From Chloroflexota bacterium (lineage in GTDB: Bacteria; Chloroflexota; Dehalococcoidia; JACPEP01): DNA of 64,000 nt. The notes under the pieces were generated by a model. That model was not told where the DNA came from and did not search any database. It saw only the letters and a program-made list of their open reading frames with translations. Numbering within the stretch: the first letter of the stretch is position 1; every line of letters begins with the position of its first letter. Shown here piece by piece: positions 1 to 7,865 of this stretch. The stretch lies in assembly GCA_016183425.1 (NCBI GenBank), contig JACPEP010000015.1, forward strand, positions 62,001 through 126,000. Reading direction: 5' to 3'. A program made the position numbers and the translations under genes.

Positions 1-425
1 AGCGGCTGTGCCAGGCCCTCGGCCTTTCCCACATGGCCCACGACCCACGCTACGCCACCAACCAGCTACGCACGCAGAATGTGGCCTCTCTCAGCGCAGC
101 CTTGGCTGCCCGCCTTTCCCAGGAGACCACTGCCCATTGGGAAGCGGCCCTGGATGTTGCCCAAGTGCCCTATGCCCGGGTGAACAACATAGCCGACCTG
201 GTGGCCGATCCCCACATCCGGCACCGCAATATGATTTTAGAGGTGGATCAGCCGGGCATAGGCCCTATGCTAACGCCGGGCATCCCCATCAAGATTCTGG
301 GAGAGGAAGACAAGGCGGCCCATCCTGCCCCCACCCTGGGCGGCGACACCGATAGCGTGCTCAAGGAGGTACTGGGGCTGACGGGGGAGGAGATAGCAGC
401 GCTGAGGGCTCAAGACGTCCTTTGA
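1..425 (+). CDS. CaiB/BaiF family (class III) CoA-transferase, C-terminal part
   Basis: The gene enters from outside the window; the frame is open from base 3 and ends with TGA at 423-425. The residues LCQALGLSHMAHDPRYATN followed by a helical stretch match the C-terminal region of class III CoA-transferases, which move CoA between an acyl-CoA and a free carboxylate without a covalent acyl-phosphate step. The catalytic Asp lies in the missing N-terminal part, so activity cannot be judged. The substrate is unknown; the acyl-CoA dehydrogenases further on suggest carboxylic-acid catabolism as context. Its stop codon overlaps the -35 box of the next gene. Confidence 0.85.
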   Translation, partial: RLCQALGLSHMAHDPRYATNQLRTQNVASLSAALAARLSQETTAHWEAALDVAQVPYARVNNIADLVADPHIRHRNMILEVDQPGIGPMLTPGIPIKILGEEDKAAHPAPTLGGDTDSVLKEVLGLTGEEIAALRAQDVL

Positions 426-450
426 GAAGTTCCCTCAGGCGATGTATAAT
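422..450 (+). promoter_or_regulatory. sigma70-type promoter for the P-loop kinase gene
   Basis: TTGAGA at 422-427 and TATAAT at 445-450 are separated by exactly 17 bases. The -35 box overlaps the stop codon of the CoA-transferase gene. Transcription should start near 457, downstream of the ATG at 442, which argues against that ATG as the kinase start. Confidence 0.7.
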
Positions 451-534
451 CCTAATAGAACATGGTGTCAGAGTCTACATTGGCCAGGGACGTGGCCACT
501 CTTCGCCAGGGGCTCGTGGGACTTGCCGGAGCCA

Positions 535-1053
535 GTGTCCCGACCGATACTGGTGATGGTCAGTGGGCTTCCGGGCACAGGTAAATCCTATTTTTGCCGC
601 GCCTTGGCCCAGCGGTTGCCCAGCGTTATCGTGGAGACGGATGTCCTCAGGAAGCTTCTTTTCTCCTCACCTTGCCACACCCAGGCCGAGAACCGTCGTC
701 TTTTCAATGCCTGCCACCGCCTGGTGGAGGAGCTGCTTCAGAAGGGAATCCGCGTCATCCTGGATGCCACCAATCTCTCAGAAGGGCACCGAGAGCAACT
801 GTACCACATTGCGGAAAAGATGGAAGCCAAATTGATCATCGTTCGGGTGGAGGCCACCCCCGAAGCGGTTCGGCAACGCCTGGAAGAGCGGCGACAGAAG
901 GCGAATGGGGGCGACCACTCTGATGCCGACTGGTCAGTATATCAGCGGATGAAGGGCAGCGTAGAGGCTATATCTCGCCCCCACTTCGCTGTGGATACCA
1001 CTCGGGATATCGGCCCGGTGCTGGACAAGGTGGTTCGGGAGGCCCGCCGTTAG
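535..1053 (+). CDS. P-loop (AAA_33-type) predicted kinase
   Basis: A Walker A motif (SGLPGTGKSYF) sits at the very N terminus, followed by VETDVLRKLLF (a DxxR motif after the second strand) and an LDATNLSEGHR segment, as in small predicted kinases of the AAA_33/zeta-toxin-like group. An arginine-rich lid (QRLEERRQK) follows. The substrate cannot be predicted. Start is uncertain: GTG at 535 gives 172 aa, and the frame is open back to an ATG at 442, but that lies upstream of the predicted transcription start. A second possibility is a longer protein starting at ATG 462 in the neighbouring frame and joined by a frameshift near 537-541 (see findings). Confidence 0.75.
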   Translation: MSRPILVMVSGLPGTGKSYFCRALAQRLPSVIVETDVLRKLLFSSPCHTQAENRRLFNACHRLVEELLQKGIRVILDATNLSEGHREQLYHIAEKMEAKLIIVRVEATPEAVRQRLEERRQKANGGDHSDADWSVYQRMKGSVEAISRPHFAVDTTRDIGPVLDKVVREARR

Positions 1054-1123
1054 AGCTGCACCGGTTCCCACCTTCAAGAGACTTGACGATCTTGGTGATG
1101 TGCCCGATGGTGGACGACGGCAG

Positions 1124-1672
1124 CTAGACGAAGACAGAGACATGGCCATCGGCAGCGTAGTCCAAAAAGGCGGCGGCGCCTTCCAACTCCACGCCGGGCA
1201 ACAGGTCTTCCTCTCTAACGCCCATAACACCCATGGTGGTGGTGCAAGCCACCAGGCGGACGCCGCTCTGGCGAGCGATGTCCAGGAGTTGGGCAATGGT
1301 GGGCATGTTCTGCTTGGCCATCATCCCTTTGAGCATGGCGGTGGCCATGGCCGTCATCCCTGGCAGAGCGCCCAAAATATTGGGCACCGGTATCGGCATG
1401 GCCGGGTTGGCCAGGGAAGGCACCTGAAGGGAGGCCAATTTCTTTTTGTTGATGATGTCCAGGCCGTAGAAGGTGAAGAAGATGGTCACCTCCATATCCA
1501 TGGCCGCGGCCGTGGTGGCCAGAATAAGGGGCGGATAGGCCATGTCCAGGGTGCCCTTGGAGGCAATTATGGCTAAGCGCTTCTTCTCCCGCTGGTGGGC
1601 CGCTCGATGCAGCTTCTCAAAAGTCTCCTCGTCTATAGAGGCCATGTCGGGGGGGGAGACGGTGGTTTCCAT
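1124..1672 (-). CDS. DsrE/DsrF-like family protein
   Basis: A 182-residue protein with the DsrE-type fold signature: an N-terminal charged helix, the strand KRLAIIASKGTLDMAYPPLILATTAAAM, a second strand MEVTIFFTFYGL, and a late segment RLVACTTTMGVMGV with the conserved Cys of sulfur-carrier DsrE proteins. These proteins bind or relay sulfane sulfur, often with TusA and rhodanese partners. Start ATG at 1670-1672 has AGGAGG (1681-1686) upstream; the longer frame from 1711 runs back into tusA. It begins one base after the TusA stop codon, so the pair is co-transcribed. Exact sulfur substrate unknown. Confidence 0.8.
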   Translation of the reverse strand: METTVSPPDMASIDEETFEKLHRAAHQREKKRLAIIASKGTLDMAYPPLILATTAAAMDMEVTIFFTFYGLDIINKKKLASLQVPSLANPAMPIPVPNILGALPGMTAMATAMLKGMMAKQNMPTIAQLLDIARQSGVRLVACTTTMGVMGVREEDLLPGVELEGAAAFLDYAADGHVSVFV

Positions 1673-1673
1673 G

Positions 1674-1922
1674 TTAGCTGCCTCCTTTTTTAACGTAAAA
1701 AGCAAAAACACCCGGCTCCGAAGTAACCGTGTGGAGCAGTTGGTGCCCTGTCCTCTTGGCCCAGGCCGGAATGTCCTTTTGGGAGCCCGGATCTGTGGCC
1801 AGTACCTGGAGAATCTGCCCGCTATCCATGGCGTCTATGGCCAGCTTGGCCTGAATGACGGGTACGGGGCACAGCGTTCCCTTAACATCCAAAGTACGAT
1901 GAGCAACTATGGCTGAAGCCAA
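1674..1922 (-). CDS. TusA-family sulfurtransferase
   Basis: The 82-residue product carries the diagnostic LDVKGTLCPVPVIQAK motif with the CPxP cysteine that carries persulfide in TusA/SirA proteins, then the usual small beta-alpha-beta fold and a C-terminal FYVKK strand. The frame stays open upstream to ATG at 1970, but the promoter at 1972-2000 places the transcript start near 1965. A TTG at 1920-1922 has AGGAGG seven bases upstream and gives the normal family length, so TTG is chosen. It sits next to the DsrE gene, a common sulfur-trafficking pair; the target could be sulfur oxidation/reduction, molybdenum cofactor or thiolation chemistry. Confidence 0.85.
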   Translation of the reverse strand: MASAIVAHRTLDVKGTLCPVPVIQAKLAIDAMDSGQILQVLATDPGSQKDIPAWAKRTGHQLLHTVTSEPGVFAFYVKKGGS

Positions 1923-1971
1923 AAGGACACCTCCTCTTCCCACGACAGAATCGAACGAGATTATCTCCATT

Positions 1972-2000
1972 ATTGTACTCCACAATATAGACTTATTCAA
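1972..2000 (-). promoter_or_regulatory. sigma70-type promoter of the tusA-dsrE pair
   Basis: On the minus strand TTGAAT (1995-2000) and TACAAT (1972-1977) are separated by 17 bases. Start of transcription is predicted near 1965, supporting the TTG start of tusA at 1922. Confidence 0.65.
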
Positions 2001-2068
2001 CCCCTGGGGGACGGCCGACCAGTCCCATGGCCGAAGGCTGTAATTGCGGTAGTTAAGGAGGCGGGTCA

Positions 2069-2716
2069 ATGAAAGGTTTTTTCCAGGCCCTGAGGGCAGG
2101 ATGCCTATCTTTAATGCTGGCAGTAACGTTTCTAATAGTAGTCGCCTTGGCAGTGGGGGCAGCAACAGTGTGGTACATCAGTCGCTCCCCTCGGCTGGAG
2201 GCCACCATGACCATCCCGGTAACCGAAGGGGGGAAGGAGAAAGAGGTGCAGGTGCGGCTGTTTACCGAGAGGGAGCCGGAGATTCCACCGGAGGCATTGC
2301 TCAAGGCGGGGCAGATTAAGGTGGACATCCAGCTCTTTGGGCCGGGGGATTTCAAGTTCTTCAGTTCCCGCGTAAACGTAGCCTTCCCTATAACGGACAT
2401 AATTGCCGCCTTTGTAGGGGAGGCGAGCGGTTTTGGAGATTTGGAGAAGAGAGCCCATCAGGAACCCGCGGTGGTAGCCAAAGAGATCTTCGGCCCCGAT
2501 GCCGATAAAAACCTGCGCCAGCTTCTAAGCTCCCGCAGCAGCCAGGAGTGGGAGAAAATGCTGGGCAAGAACTACCAGGAGGCGCTGCAAGGAATCTTCG
2601 GCGACCACCCAGAGAAGACCCTGCAGCAGGTCTTTCAGGACAACCCCCAGCGGGTGCTGGACGTGCTCAAGACGTACCTGGTAAGCGGGGCTTTGGAGGG
2701 GCAGATCAGGCCGTGA
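2069..2716 (+). CDS. hypothetical membrane-anchored protein
   Basis: I do not recognise a family. The 215-residue protein has one N-terminal transmembrane segment (about residues 14-37) and then a soluble region. The C-terminal half contains three related short units of the form LxxLLSSRSSQEWEKMLGKN, LQGIFGDHPEKTL, LQQVFQDNPQRVL, suggesting helical repeats. ATG follows AAGGAGG (2055-2061). Its TGA overlaps the GTG of the next membrane gene (GTGA), and that gene overlaps the PAP2 gene, so the three form a tight operon, probably concerned with the envelope. Confidence 0.7.
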   Translation: MKGFFQALRAGCLSLMLAVTFLIVVALAVGAATVWYISRSPRLEATMTIPVTEGGKEKEVQVRLFTEREPEIPPEALLKAGQIKVDIQLFGPGDFKFFSSRVNVAFPITDIIAAFVGEASGFGDLEKRAHQEPAVVAKEIFGPDADKNLRQLLSSRSSQEWEKMLGKNYQEALQGIFGDHPEKTLQQVFQDNPQRVLDVLKTYLVSGALEGQIRP

Positions 2717-3102
2717 GCCGCCTGGTGGTGGACTACATCCTGTTTGTCTTCGTCTCTGCCTGTGGCGTTCTGCAAATAGTAGCCGCCCGGGCTCGTTTGG
2801 GTAGGCTGCTCTTCTTCAAAAGCTGGCTCCCGTCTTATGCCCTGGGCGCTATGGCCGTAGCGGTGGCCTTCGGGTGGTTTTTCAACTCTGATAACCGGGC
2901 TATACCCGGACTAGGGGGCACCGAGCAGTTCTACGGCTTCGTGGCCGCCTTTTTCCTGGCCCTCGTTTTCACCCTACTATTGTCTTCTCTGCTGAGAATA
3001 AGGGGGGTTACCGCCTGCCAGCAAAGAAATGGCCTGGATGCCCTCAGGGATAGAACCTACCTTCAGGCGATAGGCCGCCTCTGGCGAGAAAGAGGAGAAT
3101 GA
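2713..3102 (+). CDS. hypothetical three-helix membrane protein
   Basis: A 129-residue hydrophobic protein with three predicted transmembrane segments (about residues 5-22, 35-58 and 74-97) and a basic cytoplasmic tail. The GTG start overlaps the stop of the upstream gene (GTGA at 2713-2716), which fixes the start better than the longer open frame. The last four bases overlap the ATG of the PAP2 gene (ATGA), so translation is probably coupled. No known domain is recognised; the context suggests an envelope role. Confidence 0.65.
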   Translation: MSRLVVDYILFVFVSACGVLQIVAARARLGRLLFFKSWLPSYALGAMAVAVAFGWFFNSDNRAIPGLGGTEQFYGFVAAFFLALVFTLLLSSLLRIRGVTACQQRNGLDALRDRTYLQAIGRLWRERGE

Positions 3103-3689
3103 GCTATATAAAAGCCTTCGATGTCCAGCTTTTCTTCCTAATCAATGGTTTGGCTGGTAGGTTCCCGCCCTTGGATAGCCTCATGGTAGCAATAGTAAAT
3201 GACTACCTCATGCCTGTCGGCCTGTCCCTGGTGCTCCTGAGCCTTTGGTTCGAAGGCGCCTCTCCCCCTCAGCGCGAGAAACATCAAAGAGGGGTGCTGG
3301 CGGCGGCTCTGGCGGTGGGCTTGGCCAACCTCCTGGTAGCGCTCCTTAACGATGTCTACTTTCGCCCCCGTCCTTTCGCTGCCTATGAGGTAAATCTTCT
3401 TTTCTACCGCCCTACTGATTCTTCCTTTCCCAGCAATCCGGCGGCGGTGGCCTTTTCCACGGCCCTGGGGGCCTGGTGGGCAAACCGTAAGGTAGGGCTA
3501 TTTCTTCTGGCGGCAGCGGCCTTGTTTTCTCTGGCTCGCATCTATGTGGGTGTTACGTATCCTATGGACGTCGTGGGTGGAGTAGTCGTGGCCGTGGCCG
3601 CCGTTTGTCTTGCTCTCGTCATCCTGCGCGTTACAGAGCCGGTGCCCACCTGGCTCCTGAGACTGGGGCGAAAGCTCTATTTGGCTTGA
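3099..3689 (+). CDS. PAP2-superfamily membrane protein with degenerate active site
   Basis: The 196-residue integral membrane protein has the PAP2 arrangement: FRPRPF, then SSFPSNPAAVAFS, then SLARIYVGVTYPMDVVGG. In active lipid phosphatases these regions read K-x6-RP, PSGH and SRxxxxxHxxxD. Here the Lys of motif 1 is Asn, the motif 2 His is Pro, and the motif 3 nucleophilic His is Thr; the late Asp is kept. It may therefore be a non-catalytic relative, perhaps a lipid-binding or transport protein. It closes a three-gene operon and its 3' end overlaps the convergent lipoprotein gene by 13 bases. Confidence 0.8.
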   Translation: MSYIKAFDVQLFFLINGLAGRFPPLDSLMVAIVNDYLMPVGLSLVLLSLWFEGASPPQREKHQRGVLAAALAVGLANLLVALLNDVYFRPRPFAAYEVNLLFYRPTDSSFPSNPAAVAFSTALGAWWANRKVGLFLLAAAALFSLARIYVGVTYPMDVVGGVVVAVAAVCLALVILRVTEPVPTWLLRLGRKLYLA

Positions 3690-4312
3690 GCTGCTGCTAG
3701 AGCAAACTCGCGCGGGCCCTTCTCGGGAGGCAGGCCCTTCATGTGGCCTAGAACAATGCGGGCGTAGCCCAGGGCTTCTTCCACGGAGGCGAAAGGGGCC
3801 GGGCTTATGGTGGCCACCTGGGACACCAGGTTCCCGTAACGAAACTCTACCAGGATGTGGGCTATCTCCAGGTCATTTATCTTCTGCGTCGATCGGTAGG
3901 CCTTGGCCTCGTGGCCGATGGTGGGTACGGGGAGGGACGTAGCCTCTTGTTTGGGATTTGTGGAGGGGTACTGAAAGGCCTTCTGGGCTCCCTCTTCGTC
4001 CTTGTATACGGAGACCAGGTTTTGAATGCTTAAGGCCGTGGCGGGGCTAGCTTTGTCCAAATCCCGAACAAAGGTGACCCCATAGCCGGTGCGCCGCCCC
4101 CAGCTCTGCAACCGTCTCAAGAGCTCTCGGGTATCCCCCTCATCGCCAGCCAGCTTCTCATTGGTGAGGACTCCCGTGCCTGCCTCGTCCATGTTGAAGC
4201 CAGGGGGGATATCCTCTGGCCCCAGAACCATGTCTTTGGGGTCCGGGCCTTTAGTGGCAGCGCAGGCCAGGGCCAGAAGCGTCACGCCTAAAAACAGTGC
4301 CCATCTCTTCAT
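3677..4312 (-). CDS. putative lipoprotein of unknown function
   Basis: The 211-residue product begins with MKRW, a hydrophobic h-region and a lipobox-like LALAC followed by AATKG, so signal peptidase II processing and lipid anchoring are likely. The body is soluble and shows no family I can name; the stretch GYGVTFVRDLDKASPATALSIQ followed by VSVYKDEEGAQKAF recalls small extracytoplasmic proteins with a PsbP-like or sporulation-lipoprotein look, but that is a weak impression. The start is ATG 4312 because it gives a normal signal peptide; the frame is open further upstream. It lies 32 bases after rmlB on the same strand. Confidence 0.65.
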   Translation of the reverse strand: MKRWALFLGVTLLALACAATKGPDPKDMVLGPEDIPPGFNMDEAGTGVLTNEKLAGDEGDTRELLRRLQSWGRRTGYGVTFVRDLDKASPATALSIQNLVSVYKDEEGAQKAFQYPSTNPKQEATSLPVPTIGHEAKAYRSTQKINDLEIAHILVEFRYGNLVSQVATISPAPFASVEEALGYARIVLGHMKGLPPEKGPREFALAAAQAK

Positions 4313-4344
4313 GATAATGATCTTATCCGTCTCCGTTTCCCCGG

Positions 4345-5364
4345 CTATGAGGTAGTCAAACGGTGGCCGTAGTTGCGCCGGTAGTAGTCGGCGTACTCCC
4401 CGGACTTTATGCGCCGCCACCACCCCTGGTTCTCCTGGTACCAGCGGATGGTCTCTGCCAGGCCGCTTTCAAAGGGGTATGATGGCCGCCACCCCAGGGA
4501 GGCGATTTTGCCCCAGTTCAGGGAGTAGCGGCGGTCGTGGCCGGGGCGATCGGCCACATGGCGCACCAGGCTCCAGGGTTTCTCCAGTCCCTGGAGGATG
4601 CCGACCACCACCTCCAGGTTTGGCCTCTCGTTGCCGGCCCCGATGTTGTATACTTCCCCCGGCCGCCCCCTTTGCAGCACCACGTCCACTGCCCGGCAGT
4701 GATCCTCCACATAGAGCCAGTCCCGCACCTGCTGGCCATCCCCATAAATGGGCAACCCTTGGTCGTCGATAGCGTTGGTGATAAAGAGGGGAATGAGCTT
4801 CTCCGGATATTGATAGGGACCGTAGTTATTGCAGCTCCGGGTGACCATCACCGGGAGGCCGTGGCTAACGTGATAGGCCAGGGCCATCATATCCCCGGCG
4901 GCTTTGGAAGCGGCGTAAGGGCTGCGGGGACTGAGGGGATCCCCCTCCCCGGCGGAGCCCCTTTCCAGACTGCCGTAAACCTCGTCGGTGCCGATCTGGA
5001 GAAAGCGCGCCACGCCGTGGCGCCGCGCCGCCTCCAGAAGGACATAGGTACCGTACACGTCCGTTTTGATGAAGGCGTCCGCCTCTATGAGGGAGCGATC
5101 CACGTGGGTCTCGGCGGCGAAGTTGACCACCGCCTCAATGTGGTGCTCCGCCATGACCCTGTCTACCAGGGGAGCATCGCAGATGTCGCCGTGGATGAAG
5201 GTGTAGCGAGGGTCGGCAGCTACCGAGGCCAGGTTTTCCAGGTTGCCGGCATAGGTCAGCTTATCCAGGACCACCACTCGTTGAGAGTAGTACTCCCGCA
5301 GCAGGTAGCGCACGAAGGCGCTTCCCATGAACCCCGCCCCGCCCGTGACCAGGATGCTATTCAT
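4345..5364 (-). CDS. rmlB: dTDP-glucose 4,6-dehydratase
   Basis: This extended SDR enzyme converts dTDP-glucose to dTDP-4-keto-6-deoxyglucose, the second step of dTDP-rhamnose synthesis. The N terminus MNSILVTGGAGFMGSAFVRY has the GGxGxxG NAD motif. Residues near 122 read TDEVYGS (the catalytic TDE), and SPYAASKAAGD holds the YxxxK pair. TRSCNNYGPYQYPEKLIPLF and the R-x-WLYVEDHC segment are typical of RmlB. The length of 339 aa is normal. The ATG at 5364 is preferred over an in-frame GTG nine bases upstream. rmlA lies 2.5 kb away on the same strand. Confidence 0.93.
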   Translation of the reverse strand: MNSILVTGGAGFMGSAFVRYLLREYYSQRVVVLDKLTYAGNLENLASVAADPRYTFIHGDICDAPLVDRVMAEHHIEAVVNFAAETHVDRSLIEADAFIKTDVYGTYVLLEAARRHGVARFLQIGTDEVYGSLERGSAGEGDPLSPRSPYAASKAAGDMMALAYHVSHGLPVMVTRSCNNYGPYQYPEKLIPLFITNAIDDQGLPIYGDGQQVRDWLYVEDHCRAVDVVLQRGRPGEVYNIGAGNERPNLEVVVGILQGLEKPWSLVRHVADRPGHDRRYSLNWGKIASLGWRPSYPFESGLAETIRWYQENQGWWRRIKSGEYADYYRRNYGHRLTTS

Positions 5365-5751
5365 ACTTCCCACTTCTCTACCTACAGTTTCACTTTCACT
5401 GTTAAATTGTTGACAAACCCTCCCTTTGGAGAGTGTTTAGTGATGCCACTCTGTCGAATACTCGACTTTGGCAAGAGGAATCCCCGACGCTGGGACGACG
5501 AAGAATCTCCCCGGCCCTTCGATAGGCTCAGAGCTTGTGAGTTTTTTGCGGGGGAGCGCCTCGAACACCATGATTTCATATCTGGCTGACCCCTTGGATA
5601 GGTGCCCAAAACCAATTTATTCACAGGCTCTCAGGGTGAGCGGCTTCCGCTCAGGTGAGCCAACAATTCCGCTCATGGTGAGCCTGTCGAACCATGAGCC
5701 TCTGCCCTAGGGTGACCTCCTCGCAATTCAACACTCTTTCCCCTTGGGGTA
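5365..5751. other. gene-poor spacer with dispersed repeats
   Basis: No convincing gene is present. It contains a 17-base sequence at 5429-5445 that recurs inverted at 55074-55090 as the end of a MITE-like element, one copy of a 104-bp dispersed repeat (5529-5632), and a 9-bp inverted repeat with an 11-base loop (5671-5679 with 5691-5699). This looks like a site of repeated small-element insertion between rmlB and the downstream unit. Confidence 0.6.
5529..5632 (-). repeat. dispersed intergenic repeat, copy 1 of 3
   Basis: About 104 bases that match, in reverse complement and at roughly 90 percent by eye, the two copies at 38386-38489 and 38625-38728. Shared core words are TTGGTTTTGGGCACCTGTCC and CATGGTGTTCGAGG. 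It is non-coding and lies only in intergenic DNA. Confidence 0.75.
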
Positions 5752-5780
5752 TTGACAAACCGTCAACATTGAGATATTCT
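5752..5780 (+). promoter_or_regulatory. near-consensus sigma70 promoter with no ORF downstream
   Basis: TTGACA at 5752-5757 and TATTCT at 5775-5780 with a 17-base spacer. The -35 box is perfect. Transcription should begin near 5787 and run to the intrinsic terminator ending at 5891. Confidence 0.7.
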
Positions 5781-5786
5781 ATCTCT

Positions 5787-5891
5787 GCCACAAACACTAC
5801 TCAATACTCAATTGCGTGATAACCTCCCTGGGGTTGCTTAGCAACCCCAGGTGATGAACACCCCGGAGTAGCCCGTCTACTCCGGGTTTTT
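5787..5891 (+). ncRNA. candidate small RNA of about 105 nt
   Basis: A strong promoter (5752-5780) and a strong intrinsic terminator (5862-5891) bracket a stretch with no plausible coding frame. Inside are a single-stranded A/C-rich 5' part and a perfect 11-bp hairpin (5827-5837 with 5841-5851, TTA loop), then the terminator hairpin. It does not show the SRP RNA GGAA loop, a tmRNA tag or a 6S-like long bulged helix that I can recognise. The 3' end touches the convergent NYN gene. Alternative: a transcribed relic of an insertion. Confidence 0.5.
5862..5891 (+). terminator. intrinsic terminator
   Basis: Perfect 10-bp stem (5862-5871 with 5877-5886) with a five-base loop, followed by TTTTTA. The T-run is on the plus strand only, so it ends plus-strand transcription, that is the candidate small RNA. 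Confidence 0.8.
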
Positions 5892-6417
5892 ATATCCAGC
5901 AATCCGATAAGAAACCCCCGTCAATGCGAATCACTTTGTCGGCCATATCCCGCAGATGTCGAGAGGTTTTCAGCCTAAAGAGAGCCACCTCAACATGTTT
6001 TCCCACGTCTTTGACTGCCTGAAGGGCATCGGCAAAATCGGTGTCACCGCTCACCAGAATGGCCACGTCATAGTTATTCCTGAAGCCATGCACCAACAAA
6101 TCCGTGGTCAGCTTAACGTCAATACCCTTCTCATAAGGAGGCTCTTTGGGCCAGCCCCGATAAACCAGCTTGCCAAAACGCAATTCTAGATAGTCGGTTC
6201 TGCGCAATCGCTCAAAAAACTTCTCTTGATCCCGGTACCTCTGAGGCTCCTTGGTTTGATCCAGAGGAGCGTTGTAGTAGTAGCTGCGCACCAACTCGCG
6301 CCCGTCAGCCAGCTTCGAGGAAAATCGGGCAAAGTCCAGGTCGGTCCTACCTATGTCCTGTTTCAAAGAATGATACAGGTTGCTGCCGTCTATAAAAACA
6401 ATTACTCTGGTCGGCAA
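5890..6417 (-). CDS. NYN domain protein (LabA/DUF88-like putative ribonuclease)
   Basis: The 175-residue protein has the PIN-like NYN fold: FIDGSNLYHSL at residues 8-18 with the first acidic residue, YEKGIDVKLTTDLL near residue 95 with the second, and VSGDTDFADALQ near 120 with the remaining aspartates, then a beta strand HVEVALF. These acids bind metal for RNA cleavage in the family. All of them are intact. LabA-like proteins are found in many bacteria, some with RNA-decay or clock-output roles, but the target here is unknown. It appears to be a single-gene unit. Confidence 0.85.
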   Translation of the reverse strand: MPTRVIVFIDGSNLYHSLKQDIGRTDLDFARFSSKLADGRELVRSYYYNAPLDQTKEPQRYRDQEKFFERLRRTDYLELRFGKLVYRGWPKEPPYEKGIDVKLTTDLLVHGFRNNYDVAILVSGDTDFADALQAVKDVGKHVEVALFRLKTSRHLRDMADKVIRIDGGFLSDCWI

Positions 6418-6473
6418 AACACCTTCTCCTTTACTTCTGGAGTCGTTTTACATCCGTTGTCTCTGGGCCAATC

Positions 6474-7865
6474 TCACGCCCCCGCCACGGCCATTTTCTT
6501 GATCCTACGCACCGCCCGCGTCGCCGGAGAGTTTCGGGCCAGCGAGCGCAGCCGCCGCCGGAAGGCATTCCACGGCTTCCGCCGTTGGGACTCGGCCAGG
6601 GCCCATTTCAGGAATTGGAAGTCATGGCCCTTTATTTTGGGCTCAGTGGGGTTGCGGCGGTAGGAGTCGTAGTCCTTTATCAGGGACAGATCGTGCTCCA
6701 GGCAATAGTGGTAGAGGTCGCTGCCGGGGTGGGGGGTGTAGTAGGCGGGACTGTAATAGTCGGGGTCGATCTCTTTGAGCATGGATATGGTCTCCCGGAT
6801 CTCCTCGGGGGTTTCCGTGGGCAACCCCAGCATATAGTTTGCCCAGATAGTGATGCCGTGTCTTTTGCAGATTCGGGCCGCCTCCAGGTTCATGGCTCGG
6901 GTGGTGCCCTTGCGCAGGAAGCGAAGCACCCGGTCGCTGCCGCTCTCAAAACCGATGAAATAGCCCCTGAGTCCTACCTCCACCATGCGCTGCACCAGGT
7001 CCGGATGGCGTACGATGATGTCCGCCCGACTCTGACAGAAGAAGGGCTGGGTAAACCCGGCTTTCCGGTAAGCAGTGCAGAACTCGGTTACCCAGGGCCG
7101 ATCCTCCGTGAGACAGTCATCGTGGAACATGAAGCTGCGGAAATGAAAGCGCTCCCGGAGGTACTCCAGCTCGGCGATAACATGCTTCACGCTGCGCCGA
7201 CGGGTCGCCCGGCCGAAGATGCGGTCCTCCGCCGGCTTGCAGAAGCTACAGTTGTAGCGACACCCCCGCCCGGCGATGATGGTGACAAAAGGGGGTTCCA
7301 GCTCGGACACAAAGGATACCTCAGGGGACGAGCTCTGGTAACCAGCCTTGCGCCATTCATCCAGGAAGAGGTCTCGGTCGGCGAAGGGTTGCTCGTTCAG
7401 GTCGGGTCTCTCTCCCTCCAGGAGCCGCTGCCACGGCGGATTCCCCCCTTGAATGGCCTCCAGCAGGGCGGGGAAGGTTACCTCTCCCTCTCCGGTGACT
7501 ATATAGTCTATGTGGAGATTGGCCATAACATCCTTAGTAGCCAGAGTGGGATGGGGCCCACCTACCACCGTTATAATCGACGCATCCACGGCCTTGATTA
7601 TCTCCAGGCACCGCGCCACCGGATTGTAGTCCACGCTCATCATGGTCAGACCGCACACCTGGGGCTGCCGCGCCACGAGCTCGGCCCGAAAGTGGTCCCA
7701 GTCACGCAGGGCCCGAAGGTCGATAAGGTCCACCGGGAATCCCTGGGCCTTGGCACAGGCGGCGAGGATACACAAGCCGTGGCTTATCCAGCCCCCATCC
7801 ATCCCCTTACCCATGATGCCAAAGCCGGTGCCCGAGATGCCGGCATAGATGAGGGTGGTTCTCAA
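6474..7865 (-). CDS. B12-binding-domain radical SAM protein
   Basis: The 463-residue protein has an N-terminal cobalamin-binding-like Rossmann domain (GGPHPTLATKDVM near residue 110 and VTGEGEVTFPALL) and then a radical SAM core with the CxxxCxxC cluster motif in GRGCRYNCSFCKP near residue 205. The conserved GFESGSDRVLRFLRKGTT segment is typical of the B12-rSAM methyltransferase/cyclase group (hopanoid HpnP or BchE-like relatives). The start overlaps the rmlA stop by four bases, so the two are translationally coupled. That links it to sugar or cell-surface polymer synthesis, but the substrate is unknown. Confidence 0.85.
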   Translation of the reverse strand: MRTTLIYAGISGTGFGIMGKGMDGGWISHGLCILAACAKAQGFPVDLIDLRALRDWDHFRAELVARQPQVCGLTMMSVDYNPVARCLEIIKAVDASIITVVGGPHPTLATKDVMANLHIDYIVTGEGEVTFPALLEAIQGGNPPWQRLLEGERPDLNEQPFADRDLFLDEWRKAGYQSSSPEVSFVSELEPPFVTIIAGRGCRYNCSFCKPAEDRIFGRATRRRSVKHVIAELEYLRERFHFRSFMFHDDCLTEDRPWVTEFCTAYRKAGFTQPFFCQSRADIIVRHPDLVQRMVEVGLRGYFIGFESGSDRVLRFLRKGTTRAMNLEAARICKRHGITIWANYMLGLPTETPEEIRETISMLKEIDPDYYSPAYYTPHPGSDLYHYCLEHDLSLIKDYDSYRRNPTEPKIKGHDFQFLKWALAESQRRKPWNAFRRRLRSLARNSPATRAVRRIKKMAVAGA

